Part shown: one piece after another, positions 41,374 to 52,080 of the stretch
How positions within the stretch are numbered: position 1 is the first letter of the stretch
Layout: every line of letters begins with the position of its first letter
Source: Dendrophyllia cribrosa
Lineage: Eukaryota; Cnidaria; Anthozoa; Scleractinia; Dendrophylliidae
Direction: 5' to 3'
NCBI GenBank assembly: GCA_024195265.1
Contig: JAJLRJ010000007.1
Span: forward strand, 7,089,058 to 7,153,057
Length of the DNA: 64,000 bases
The notes under the pieces: model-generated
The model's database searches: none
Told to the model about the DNA's origin: nothing
What the model saw: only the letters and a program-made list of their open reading frames with translations
Translations under genes and position numbers: made by a program

Positions 41374-42030
41374 GTGAGTATCAGTATTAGTTTGTGACTG
41401 ATGTAATAATAGCCTTGTGTTTCGGTTACGGTTTTCAAAGGGCAAAACCAAAGTAGTTACTCTGGCAAATCATAACAGAGGCAGACAATGCAATGAATCA
41501 ATCAGAATTCAAAGCAAATACATTATATTCGGGACTGGCGCCTTGCGCGGGAAAACGCGTGCGAACAAGTTACAATTGGTTTTGGTGGCCTTACTTCTGA
41601 TTACATACGAACGTGGTGCGAGAATTTTCGGCTACTCACAAAGCACAGCAATGCAAAACCCGAAAGCAACCGCGAAATCTCTTTCCACACTCAATTCAAA
41701 ACCTTTAAATTTAAAAAGAATGTATTACCCATGAGGTATTTTTTATATCTTTTCTCCTAGCTTTACTTGCACACTAACCATTTTTCTAAGCCTTTGGCGT
41801 CATTTTACCCAAGTGTAACAGGGGTCGCAACTTTTTGAGAAACAACGATATGCTACAAATATATAAAATCACCTCATTTACACAGAGGCTCCTTGGTTAT
41901 TCTGGTACTCGGCCACATGGGGAAGGGTAGTTTCCTGGGGCCAAAAAATCGTATAAAACGTCTCTGCAAACGAAAGTTGTATCTATCATCAAATTAAAAG
42001 TGTCTAACAAAAGTGACTCTCCAATTCGGG
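41374..42030 (+). other. Intron 4, left part
   Basis: Non-coding DNA before the duplication unit starts at 42031. No feature recognised. Confidence 0.5.
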
Positions 42031-42383
42031 GGTTTTACAACGTTCGCGCTAATTGTTCATGGCTTTATGCGCATCCTTACTGCACACGCAATCCATGTTG
42101 CAACTCCATGCTACGCAATGTAAGAGCACGTGCGCCAAGGAAGAAATTTATCAGCACAAAGGGATGGTAGCCGTTGTGTCAATTTTGCTTAGACGTAACT
42201 CGCTGGATGGTCGGTGACCCCTACTTTGTTTTGGATAGATAATTTTCTTTACTAATTCTCGACAGATTGTGAAAAGATGAACAAAAAATCAATGAAGAAC
42301 GTTTAAAAATTTCCCATTTTTTGCCCACGCAACATCGTTCTTTTTATTACGTCAATGTAACCTTGCCTACTTTGATTTCACAG

Positions 42384-42419
42384 AGCCACTGCCAAGAAAG
42401 GTTCCCGGAATTAGCACGG
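42384..42419 (+). CDS. Exon 5 (linker), copy 1
   Basis: Between TTTGATTTCACAG and GTATGT; 36 bases, phase 1 to phase 1. Encodes a short basic, proline-containing linker (PLPRKVPGIST). It joins exon 4 to the ShKT exon in frame, which supports the call despite its size. An identical copy lies at 49782-49817. Confidence 0.6.
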
Positions 42420-43571
42420 GTATGTATAGCTAAGTGTATCTTTTCTTTTCTGTTTTGAATTTTAATAGATCTTATGTTAACTTACAGGTAGACTACTTTG
42501 TAAAAGCTGCTGAGGGTTTCTTTATTCTAGCACTTTTCAATATATATTCGTATATTACGTTATGACAGAAACCCATAAGTGGGTTCACTGAACATGCAAC
42601 TGTCTTTTGTACGCTTCAAAACAAGCTTCCGATTATTCATTTTGCTAAGAAGTTGTTACAGCCATATTTGGGAAATCAAGATAAAAATATTAACCAATCA
42701 ATTCGCTAGAACAACTTGCTTTCAATCTCGAGGGAACGAGGGGTTTCCAAATATGGTACTAAGCAAAAAATGAATGTTCCGAAGCTGTGAATGCGTGTTA
42801 CACGTTTCGACCCACTAATGGGTTTCTGGTTATGAGAAATAAATATTCATTAATTCATTAACAAATAGATTTTAGTTGACCATCATATGTCCTCTGATAA
42901 ACAATGTTTGACGTCATAGCATGGTCAAAACAGAGTGAGGAATCACGAGTGGAAGCCAGTAATTCCGCAACCGTTTTTACCATGCCATTTTATATGGCGT
43001 GAAACATTCTTTATCAGAGGACATATAATGGCCAACTCAGTAAAATCTATTTGCTTTTTATCATAACAAAAACATTTTACTTGGAACCATCATGTGTAAT
43101 TTGGCCTAAAAACCCTGAGAAATGAACGTAAAAAGGCATCGAGCGCATTGAATCTTTGAACATCACGGAAACTTTTGATTTCACAGACAAGAATACGAAG
43201 TAAACTTTCAAGTCATTCGTTTATTTACCTTTCTTTCCACTTCATAATGAGCGTATTTTCTCCTGTGGCAGTGACGAAAATTTGTTAAATGAAGTCTAGC
43301 GTTTCGCGTCCTCTTTCGACTTGAATAGCTTAAGTTTGCCAGGTTATCGAAGACCTCGAGTCCTTTATGTTTATGGCTTTATGGCTTTATGTAGGTATTT
43401 GATCAGTTTTAAACATCCCTAGCTTGTCATCTAACATTATTCAAACATAAAAACGTTAGAGGTTATGGGTGCCTCATACAAAAGCAATAATGACAAGACA
43501 TTCTCAGATTGTCGGTGATCTGTTAAAGCCTAATGTGTAATCACAGTATTTCTCTTTGCTCTATTTTACAG

Positions 43572-43702
43572 ACTGCAAAGATAAACTTCGGCATTGTGCT
43601 TCTAAAGCTGCTAAGCCGAACTACTGCAAAAACCATCCAGACTACATGGCAGAAAACTGTCCTAAGTCATGCAACTTTTGCCCCCCCGACTTACTGAGGT
43701 AA
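43572..43702 (+). CDS. Exon 6 (last): ShKT domain, copy 1
   Basis: After TCTATTTTACAG, 131 bases ending in TAA (43700-43702). It encodes one ShKT domain with six cysteines in the family spacing (DCKDKLRHCASKA ... YCKNHPDYMAENCPKSCNFC). The fold is named after a sea-anemone potassium-channel toxin but occurs widely as a module in cnidarian and nematode secreted proteins. With two vWA domains in front, this is more likely a matrix or enzyme-like secreted protein module than a venom peptide. With exons 1-6 the protein would be 496 residues. Confidence 0.75.
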
Positions 43703-44560
43703 ATACGATGTTTTATTTTCAGCCACTTGACACGTCGAAACGCGCGCGTAATCCTAGTGCTTAAGCACGTGACTTGGTGATACTTGCCAATATGAACGAG
43801 AGAGGCTCCGTCCAAAAGGATGCCTTTTTCGCTCCCGTAGTATATGAAACAGTGGAGACATTTGAAGTTTTAGTATTTGGAAGGTCGAAAAAATGGAGTG
43901 GGAACTGAAAGGGTAGCAATTGAAAAGGATAGCAAAAAGATGACAGAAATAACACGCAATTATTCTGAAACATTACGCTTGCCAACGAAAAAATATACCT
44001 CCTGTTTCACACAGCGTTTATGTGGCCCCGCGTATTTGACTTATCGTTGAGGTATAAGAAATAAATATTTTTCATGTATGTGAAAAGGGTATCATTACAA
44101 TAGATGTTCGGAATGTGACAGAGTAAGGGGTTGAACTTCCGGCGGGAGCCTCCCGAATGAAACACACTGAGTAACCACCCCCCCACCCCCCTCTCCCCCC
44201 CTCCTCTCCTCTCCCCCCTCTTCTTGGCAATCCAATTGCTCTTTACATAAGGTTTGCTTTCAAGTAACTATTTTCGCTTTCTAACTTGGTTTTTCACTTC
44301 ACTTATGTTTAAACCTCTTGGGGCTACTATTATTAAAAATTACACCAAAAAAGAAATCAAGTTTTTGCCTACCACAGTAAGCTAGCTAATTATCCGCATA
44401 CTTTTTTTTCGTAGCGACCAATAACTTCACGACAACGAGATTCAATGCAGGATATGACAGAACCAAGGAACTGATCTATGACGGATAACAAAAAAGCAAA
44501 TATAAGACAATCCATGTCAGATGTTTGCTTAGTATATAAAAATAATAGGAAGGGTAACTA
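43703..44560. other. 3' flank of the vWA gene, copy 1
   Basis: Non-coding; C-rich tract at 44176-44220. An AATAAA polyadenylation-type signal lies at 44061-44066 (AAATAAATA), about 360 bases after the stop; its use is not shown. Confidence 0.4.
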
Positions 44561-44682
44561 AGGCCCGGTTCAAACGTCGAACTTCACATGTGCCGAATCT
44601 AATGCAAATGAGCAAAATCCATTGTTCTTGCTCATTTGCATTAGATTCGGCACATGTGAAGTTCGACGTTTGAACCGGGCCT
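44561..44682. mobile_element. Foldback MITE with 55-bp arms, loop orientation A
   Basis: AGGCCCGGTTCAAACGTCGA... is mirrored as ...TCGACGTTTGAACCGGGCCT. The 12-base loop at 44616-44627 reads AATCCATTGTTC; in copy 2 it is the exact reverse complement. Confidence 0.9.
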
Positions 44683-45076
44683 AAAGGGCTGTACCAAGCA
44701 AACTATTGTAGGATTAATAATTAATAAAGTGAAATAAAACAAATTAGCTTAATATTGTGGAGTCGACTTAAATTCTTCTATTGTATTTAATTTTAGTTGT
44801 ATGAAGGAGTTTGACTCTTACAATCAACAAAGCCTTTTCGATTCGACAAGCTAGTGATGAAATCCTCAATTGACCAAGTGTCAAAAGCTGTTCAGCAGTT
44901 CAATTTTTGTGTCCACTGCACATGTGCGTGTAGACACTACGCTATCGACGGTGTCACAGGAAGTTTGTTAACCTAAAATGTGTTAACTTTTGCTCTATGG
45001 ATGAAATCCTAGCGATAACTCTATTGAAGATTATTGGAAAAAATGTTCCTGGAGAGTTCTAAAGGAAACGAAGTCT

Positions 45077-45238
45077 TGTCAACTTGATAAGAAATAAATC
45101 ACAAACAGCGGTGATAAACATGGCAAACCAACGCATTTTTATAATAAACTTGACGTTTCGTATGCTAAGCTTATTATAAAAATGCGTTGGTTTACCATGT
45201 TTATCACCGCTGTTTGTGTTTTATTTCTTATCAAGTTA
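45077..45238. mobile_element. Foldback MITE (~162 bp), copy 1
   Basis: Arms of about 68 bp share AACTTGATAAGAAATAAA, ACAAACAGCGGTGATAAACA and CCAACGCATTTTTATAATAA, inverted at the right. Repeated at 52475-52636. Confidence 0.85.
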
Positions 45239-45709
45239 CGATGGCCTAAGAACAAGAGTTCTTAATATTAACTTGTTTTATAGAAGATGAGAAGATTGCT
45301 CGGAGTTCGTGCTTGTCCGTCAGTTAATCTGGATTTCTTTACGTTTTTCTTTCTATTTTTACATTCGCATTATATTGGGTCGGTCAACCAATCAGACTTA
45401 AAACTAGAACCAATCGTGACTTGCTCAGCCGCGTTTTCCCGCGCTTGACGTCACCTCACAGGTAGCCCAAGCTATATGTGTCACAGTAACCGTTACGAGC
45501 GAAATTATAAGGATTTGTATGAGAAAAAACGGTCCATTCTAGGAGCTAAAAAATACGAACAAGATTTCAATAAAAATTGCCTACCTTACTTCGCTTGTGT
45601 GTTTCCTTGTCTCCTGTGTGGTTTTTGGGGCGATTTAGAGCGTTTCCAGTGACTTTTAGTTCCATTGCTTTCTCTATATGACATGAACTGAACATGGGCG
45701 ATTATCACG

Positions 45710-45908
45710 ATCTAGACTGCTAGCTGTCTCTTTTCAGTCAATCGAGCGGCGCGCTAATCACAAAAAACAAGCTCGGCGAGACTGGAGCGAGCGAACGAGC
45801 CCAGAGCCCCAGAGCCCCAGAGCCCCCTCGGTTCGCTCGGCACTCAATCGCCGATTGCGTATGTGCTCGCCCGCTCGACTATCTAGAGAGGGACTGCTAG
45901 CAGTCTAA
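45710..45908. mobile_element. MITE with TAGACTGCTAGC / GCTAGCAGTCTA ends, copy 1
   Basis: Imperfect inverted ends around a G/C-rich middle containing three AGAGCCCC units. Its end sequence resembles that of the MITE at 20211-20353 (AGACTGC...GCAGTCT). Repeated at 53108-53306. Confidence 0.65.
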
Positions 45909-46109
45909 TCACGATCTTTATTTGAAAACTGATGTGTGTTTGCTAGGAGATGTTTTTGAAGAATTCAGGAAAGTCTGCATGGAAAACTATGATTTAGATC
46001 CTGCTTGGTACTATACAGCTCCTGGTTTGGCATGGGATGCTGCCTTGAAAGAAAGTGGGGTTGAATTAGAATAGACCGCAATTACGTCACATACTACAAC
46101 TACCAGCAT

Positions 46110-46180
46110 TCCTTGCGCATAGCGTGGGAGTCTCGCGCGAACCTTTGCGCGAACCTTTGCGCGAACCTTCGCGCAAAACA
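46110..46180. repeat. GCGCGAACCTT triple repeat, copy 1; inverse at 59170-59225
   Basis: GCGCGAACCTTT occurs three times. The block with CATTCCTTGCGCATAGCGTG recurs inverted near 59.2 kb, so this is a dispersed repeat family. Confidence 0.75.
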
Positions 46181-46611
46181 CGAACACTAGCAAAATAAAC
46201 ATGGCGGCCACTTCCGATACGAAAGTAGAAATTGAAAATAAAAATCTAAAATTTAAAACCAAACCACAAACCACTAAGAACAAGAGGCTACCAGTAGCCT
46301 ATACTCATGCGCTTGCATAAGAAAGTTTTATGGGTTATTTTTTAACGGGTCACGCACCCCTCCTCCCTCAACGAATTTTGCGTGACACACATTGCACCAC
46401 CACTCAAGACATGTTGATTGAAGCTACCAATTTTTCTGTACTCGCTTTTAATATTTAATTTATTGATTCCCGATCAAACCCACACTAGTCTAATACTTCC
46501 CAAACCGTGAATTGGGTTATTCCAGAAAGAATCCACCCCCAACCCCCACCGACGGATGGCAAGATTGTTTGACCCCTCCCCCTCCACCCGAATTTCCTGG
46601 CCCGCTAGAAT

Positions 46612-46638
46612 CCCCCCCCCCCCCCCCCCCCCCCCCCC
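46612..46638. repeat. Poly-C run, 27 C (28 in copy 2 at 54010-54037)
   Basis: The one-base length difference is the only indel seen between the two 7.4-kb copies. Confidence 0.9.
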
Positions 46639-47658
46639 GCTGGATTTCCAAGCCCAGAGACCCCTCCTCCTGCCCGGATTTCCAATAAATTTTTCGAATA
46701 CATGTAATCGGATTCAGTAGATTCTGCTTTTATAATATCAAAACTGTGATGATGAGTGCTATAAATCGGAAACATTTTAAAAATAAATATTGCGTGACGC
46801 ATCACGAAAAAACCCCCGTGATTTCAAGACCAAATCGAAATGCAATTTTTCTATAAAGCTTGTTCCTTAAATAACTGCTTTGATTTTGCCATGTATTAGT
46901 TTTTACCAGGCTTCACAGTTTCTTCAAAGTGTTATCGCAAATACAATTCTTTCATATATGCAAATTTCGTGTGAACTGTAATTCGATCGCGTGTGTTTCA
47001 TTCACGATCATGAATCCAAAATATTTGTTTTAAAGGTCAAAACGTTTTAATGAAACTCGTATTTCCTTGAATGAAAATGTCTTTCCCTTGAATAAAAGAG
47101 TTAAACACTTATCAGAATTCAGTGATTTCTGCTTCCGGAAGGCTTGGCGATCCTAATTGCAGCGTGCAGCGCTAGCGTCTGCGAATTTAATATATTATAA
47201 ACATCACAAAATAATATTTAAATTCAGCAACCTGCTTTATTTATTATAACTAGTGTTTTCTAAAATTTCCGACTTTTCCTGTGTATATAGAATGCCATTC
47301 TTATCCGTAAAGATGATTCGCATAATGTTTTCGCGAATCAAAAAACCTTGAAAGCAAACTTTATTTCAGAAAGCGCAATTTAATTATATTTACTAGCGTG
47401 CCTTTACCGAAAACATTCGAACAAGTTTAATCGCAATTTGCCTTTACACAGGAAAAAGGACAACGAATTCTCTCAGTTGCAAGTTTTATTCAAATATCTA
47501 TAAGTTTAGTCTCAAGAGCAAAACGCGTTAAATTATCGCATCGAGGAAACCGTGTCGGCAACGCAAGCAAATTTGTTTACTGACTGACATGTTGAAGAAT
47601 TTCTCGTGTGGTCGAGTTTTCTAAATATTTCTGAATAACCACTGATAACACAGACAGT

Positions 47659-47877
47659 CTATGAAATGTTTCTTACAAAGTAAATGGACATTAAAAAAAT
47701 GTTATTTTCTTTACCGTAGTTTTCCAGGAATGCTTGAAAATTCTTAGTAAAGTCTGCCGCTTCGCGCTTCGAAGGATTCAAGACAACGATGTCCCGCTTT
47801 GTGATAAATGAATGCTGATCCTCACAGGAATATTCCATCGCTTTCAGCTCTCTAACCGCCACTTCAGAGGCATACAA
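47659..47877 (-). CDS. Possible exon of an unrecognised gene, copy 1
   Basis: An open minus-strand stretch with protein-like composition (MEYSCEDQHSFITKRDIVVL...) runs to a possible donor (AACTACG/GTAAAG) near 47718. There is no recognised domain and no convincing acceptor upstream. An identical copy is at 55058-55276. It could be an exon of a host gene or chance; low confidence. Confidence 0.25.
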   Translation of the reverse strand: MYASEVAVRELKAMEYSCEDQHSFITKRDIVVLNPSKREAADFTKNFQAFLENYGKENNIFLMSIYFVRNIS

Positions 47878-49211
47878 ATCGTCTTAAGGACTTTTTCTTT
47901 CCATAACGAAGTCTTAAAAGGCGTGTTTACATTCTGGTAATGGAAAATGAACGTCTGAAAAATTGAAGTGTGGAGTACAGAAGCGGTCATATTTGTTTGA
48001 AATCTGATGACAGTCTTCTCCGAGTGACAAACTGGTTCTCTCTAGTCCCCCCTAAAACCCAGACATGTCGGCAGTAGACGGATTTTGATTGGTTTAACCT
48101 TCCTGAAGCCTTCTATAACAATAGGAGACAAATATAACTTTCTAGGGGAGGCAGGGGCGAGTTCGCGTACACTAAAATATGCGTGCATAAATTTGCATGC
48201 AAAATCGTGACACAAAAAAGAAAAAAAAGAAAAACGAAGGCCTTTTTATAACTCTTGCGCTTTGCGCATGAGTAATAAGGAAGAAAAGGAAAGAAAAAGG
48301 AAGAAAGAGTAAGAGAAGAAAAGAAAAATATACTTGATCACACGACTTGAACGAAAAAAGGCGCGAAAAATGTTGCCGTTTGTCGCTGTTCACCTTGGCA
48401 AAGCTGTTCAAATGCACGGTGAAACCGCTCGATCTGTAGAAAACGAACGAACACATTTTTAATTTGTGAAAATGCCTTCTTTTAATTGGCTTTGAAATAT
48501 GGTATCAGATGCTTTATACTTCCTCGAAATTGTTCCTAAACATTGTTGTTTAAAACGGATTGAAACCGAAAGATCTCACCATTACGGCTGTAGGAGCTAA
48601 AATGAGCAACTTTGTAAGCTTATCTTTTCGCACCGTGGGCTGTCATCAGTGCGAGTTTTGTCGAACTCAGTGGAGAAATTATTTATGAACTGGAACAGAG
48701 ACTCTCTGCAGCTCAAAAGCCGTTGTTAATTGAGGAAAGAACAGCTTATGTTTGGTCTAAAGATGCGGGTTCTTATAGCGAATGGTCGATGTCAAAACAA
48801 CAAGAACAATTCAACGTTTAAAATTAAAAACATGGTTTTTGGAAAGGTTGGTGCTAAAGTAGACTGAAAAGCCACATCGAGTGCAGGTAACAATTTAATT
48901 TATTTAACATTTATTTGTGTCCAAATGTATTAATTTTTGTAAGACTGCATTGATGGTAGATCTTTTAAATCGGACAGCTTTTCGCTCTGTTCAGCTGTAT
49001 ACTTGTTCAGTTTGTTTTTCAATTCTAATTGAACTCCACGATTCTCTGCCATTTTATAGCTGTATTTTAAAGTCTGTCGCTGTTTTATAATAGGTAGACT
49101 TTTTGTAGAACACCTCGGTTTGTGAAATACTGTTTATAATAATGTTAGTCATTATTCAGATTATTTAAGAAATTGTAAGCTTAAACACATTGCGCCGGAA
49201 AGATTAGAAAC
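47878..49211. other. Non-coding, copy 1
   Basis: Contains a purine-rich GAAAAGGAAAG tract (about 48205-48330). No gene recognised. Confidence 0.4.
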
Positions 49212-49428
49212 TTTTTTTTATTTTTATTTTTTTTTTTTATTAATCTTCATATAGTGATATTAACATACATACATATAGTGCTATACGATACAATATAATA
49301 CACACAAAACATACACAAAAGGTCATACAGAGTAATTTAGTATGCAGTTAGAGCATTCTATGTTTTACATTGCTTATGTATTGTATATTTGTAGATATTG
49401 TTAATATAATGTATTATGTATTTCGTGA
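49212..49428 (-). mobile_element. LINE 3' end, cut by the duplication junction
   Basis: A T-rich tract at 49212-49239 (poly-A on the minus strand) followed by the LINE 3' sequence also found at 56611-56827. The LINE body is missing here because copy 2 of the duplication begins. Confidence 0.7.
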
Positions 49429-49781
49429 GGTTTTACAACGTTCGCGCTAATTGTTCATGGCTTTATGCGCATCCTTACTGCACACGCAATCCATGTTGCA
49501 ACTCCATGCTACGCAATGTAAGAGCACGTGCGCCAAGGAAGAAATTTATCAGCACAAAGGGATGGTAGCCGTTGTGTCAATTTTGCTTAGACGTAACTCG
49601 CTGGATGGTCGGTGACCCCTACTTTGTTTTGGATAGATAATTTTCTTTACTAATTCTCGACAGATTGTGAAAAGATGAACAAAAAATCAATGAAGAACGT
49701 TTAAAAATTTCCCATTTTTTGCCCACGCAACATCGTTCTTTTTATTACGTCAATGTAACCTTGCCTACTTTGATTTCACAG

Positions 49782-49817
49782 AGCCACTGCCAAGAAAGGT
49801 TCCCGGAATTAGCACGG
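49782..49817 (+). CDS. Exon 5 (linker), copy 2
   Basis: Identical to 42384-42419, with the same splice sites. It could serve as an alternative 3' part of the vWA gene if transcription runs through copy 1. Confidence 0.5.
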
Positions 49818-50969
49818 GTATGTATAGCTAAGTGTATCTTTTCTTTTCTGTTTTGAATTTTAATAGATCTTATGTTAACTTACAGGTAGACTACTTTGTA
49901 AAAGCTGCTGAGGGTTTCTTTATTCTAGCACTTTTCAATATATATTCGTATATTACGTTATGACAGAAACCCATAAGTGGGTTCACTGAACATGCAACTG
50001 TCTTTTGTACGCTTCAAAACAAGCTTCCGATTATTCATTTTGCTAAGAAGTTGTTACAGCCATATTTGGGAAATCAAGATAAAAATATTAACCAATCAAT
50101 TCGCTAGAACAACTTGCTTTCAATCTCGAGGGAACGAGGGGTTTCCAAATATGGTACTAAGCAAAAAATGAATGTTCCGAAGCTGTGAATGCGTGTTACA
50201 CGTTTCGACCCACTAATGGGTTTCTGGTTATGAGAAATAAATATTCATTAATTCATTAACAAATAGATTTTAGTTGACCATCATATGTCCTCTGATAAAC
50301 AATGTTTGACGTCATAGCATGGTCAAAACAGAGTGAGGAATCACGAGTGGAAGCCAGTAATTCCGCAACCGTTTTTACCATGCCATTTTATATGGCGTGA
50401 AACATTCTTTATCAGAGGACATATAATGGCCAACTCAGTAAAATCTATTTGCTTTTTATCATAACAAAAACATTTTACTTGGAACCATCATGTGTAATTT
50501 GGCCTAAAAACCCTGAGAAATGAACGTAAAAAGGCATCGAGCGCATTGAATCTTTGAACATCACGGAAACTTTTGATTTCACAGACAAGAATACGAAGTA
50601 AACTTTCAAGTCATTCGTTTATTTACCTTTCTTTCCACTTCATAATGAGCGTATTTTCTCCTGTGGCAGTGACGAAAATTTGTTAAATGAAGTCTAGCGT
50701 TTCGCGTCCTCTTTCGACTTGAATAGCTTAAGTTTGCCAGGTTATCGAAGACCTCGAGTCCTTTATGTTTATGGCTTTATGGCTTTATGTAGGTATTTGA
50801 TCAGTTTTAAACATCCCTAGCTTGTCATCTAACATTATTCAAACATAAAAACGTTAGAGGTTATGGGTGCCTCATACAAAAGCAATAATGACAAGACATT
50901 CTCAGATTGTCGGTGATCTGTTAAAGCCTAATGTGTAATCACAGTATTTCTCTTTGCTCTATTTTACAG

Positions 50970-51100
50970 ACTGCAAAGATAAACTTCGGCATTGTGCTTC
51001 TAAAGCTGCTAAGCCGAACTACTGCAAAAACCATCCAGACTACATGGCAGAAAACTGTCCTAAGTCATGCAACTTTTGCCCCCCCGACTTACTGAGGTAA
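50970..51100 (+). CDS. Exon 6: ShKT domain, copy 2
   Basis: Identical to 43572-43702, including the stop. Because that stop ends the reading frame, joining both ShKT copies in one protein is not possible without skipping; this copy is spare unless exon 4 splices to it. Confidence 0.6.
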
Positions 51101-51958
51101 ATACGATGTTTTATTTTCAGCCACTTGACACGTCGAAACGCGCGCGTAATCCTAGTGCTTAAGCACGTGACTTGGTGATACTTGCCAATATGAACGAGAG
51201 AGGCTCCGTCCAAAAGGATGCCTTTTTCGCTCCCGTAGTATATGAAACAGTGGAGACATTTGAAGTTTTAGTATTTGGAAGGTCGAAAAAATGGAGTGGG
51301 AACTGAAAGGGTAGCAATTGAAAAGGATAGCAAAAAGATGACAGAAATAACACGCAATTATTCTGAAACATTACGCTTGCCAACGAAAAAATATACCTCC
51401 TGTTTCACACAGCGTTTATGTGGCCCCGCGTATTTGACTTATCGTTGAGGTATAAGAAATAAATATTTTTCATGTATGTGAAAAGGGTATCATTACAATA
51501 GATGTTCGGAATGTGACAGAGTAAGGGGTTGAACTTCCGGCGGGAGCCTCCCGAATGAAACACACTGAGTAACCACCCCCCCACCCCCCTCTCCCCCCCT
51601 CCTCTCCTCTCCCCCCTCTTCTTGGCAATCCAATTGCTCTTTACATAAGGTTTGCTTTCAAGTAACTATTTTCGCTTTCTAACTTGGTTTTTCACTTCAC
51701 TTATGTTTAAACCTCTTGGGGCTACTATTATTAAAAATTACACCAAAAAAGAAATCAAGTTTTTGCCTACCACAGTAAGCTAGCTAATTATCCGCATACT
51801 TTTTTTTCGTAGCGACCAATAACTTCACGACAACGAGATTCAATGCAGGATATGACAGAACCAAGGAACTGATCTATGACGGATAACAAAAAAGCAAATA
51901 TAAGACAATCCATGTCAGATGTTTGCTTAGTATATAAAAATAATAGGAAGGGTAACTA

Positions 51959-52080
51959 AGGCCCGGTTCAAACGTCGAACTTCACATGTGCCGAATCTAA
52001 TGCAAATGAGCAAGAACAATGGATTTTGCTCATTTGCATTAGATTCGGCACATGTGAAGTTCGACGTTTGAACCGGGCCT
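51959..52080. mobile_element. Foldback MITE, loop orientation B
   Basis: Same arms as 44561-44682, but the loop at 52014-52025 reads GAACAATGGATT, the reverse complement of the copy 1 loop. Confidence 0.9.

Larger units (their letters stand above)
42031..49428. repeat. 7.4-kb tandem duplication, copy 1
   Basis: Direct repeat of 49429-56827 (offset 7398, becoming 7399 after a C-run). It begins at the end of a copy of the TTCGCGCTAATT transposon and ends inside a LINE 3' region. Contains exons 5 and 6 of the vWA gene and several MITEs. Every stretch I compared was identical apart from the C-run and a hairpin loop. Confidence 0.9.

Noticed and set aside
42579..42773. 64-codon ORF, repeated at 49977
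   Set aside because: Lies in the intron between exons 5 and 6, with no domain or splice support; duplicated only because the whole region is.
43572..43702. Stand-alone ShK-type toxin gene
   Set aside because: The exon lacks its own signal peptide and joins in phase to vWA exons; module of a larger secreted protein.
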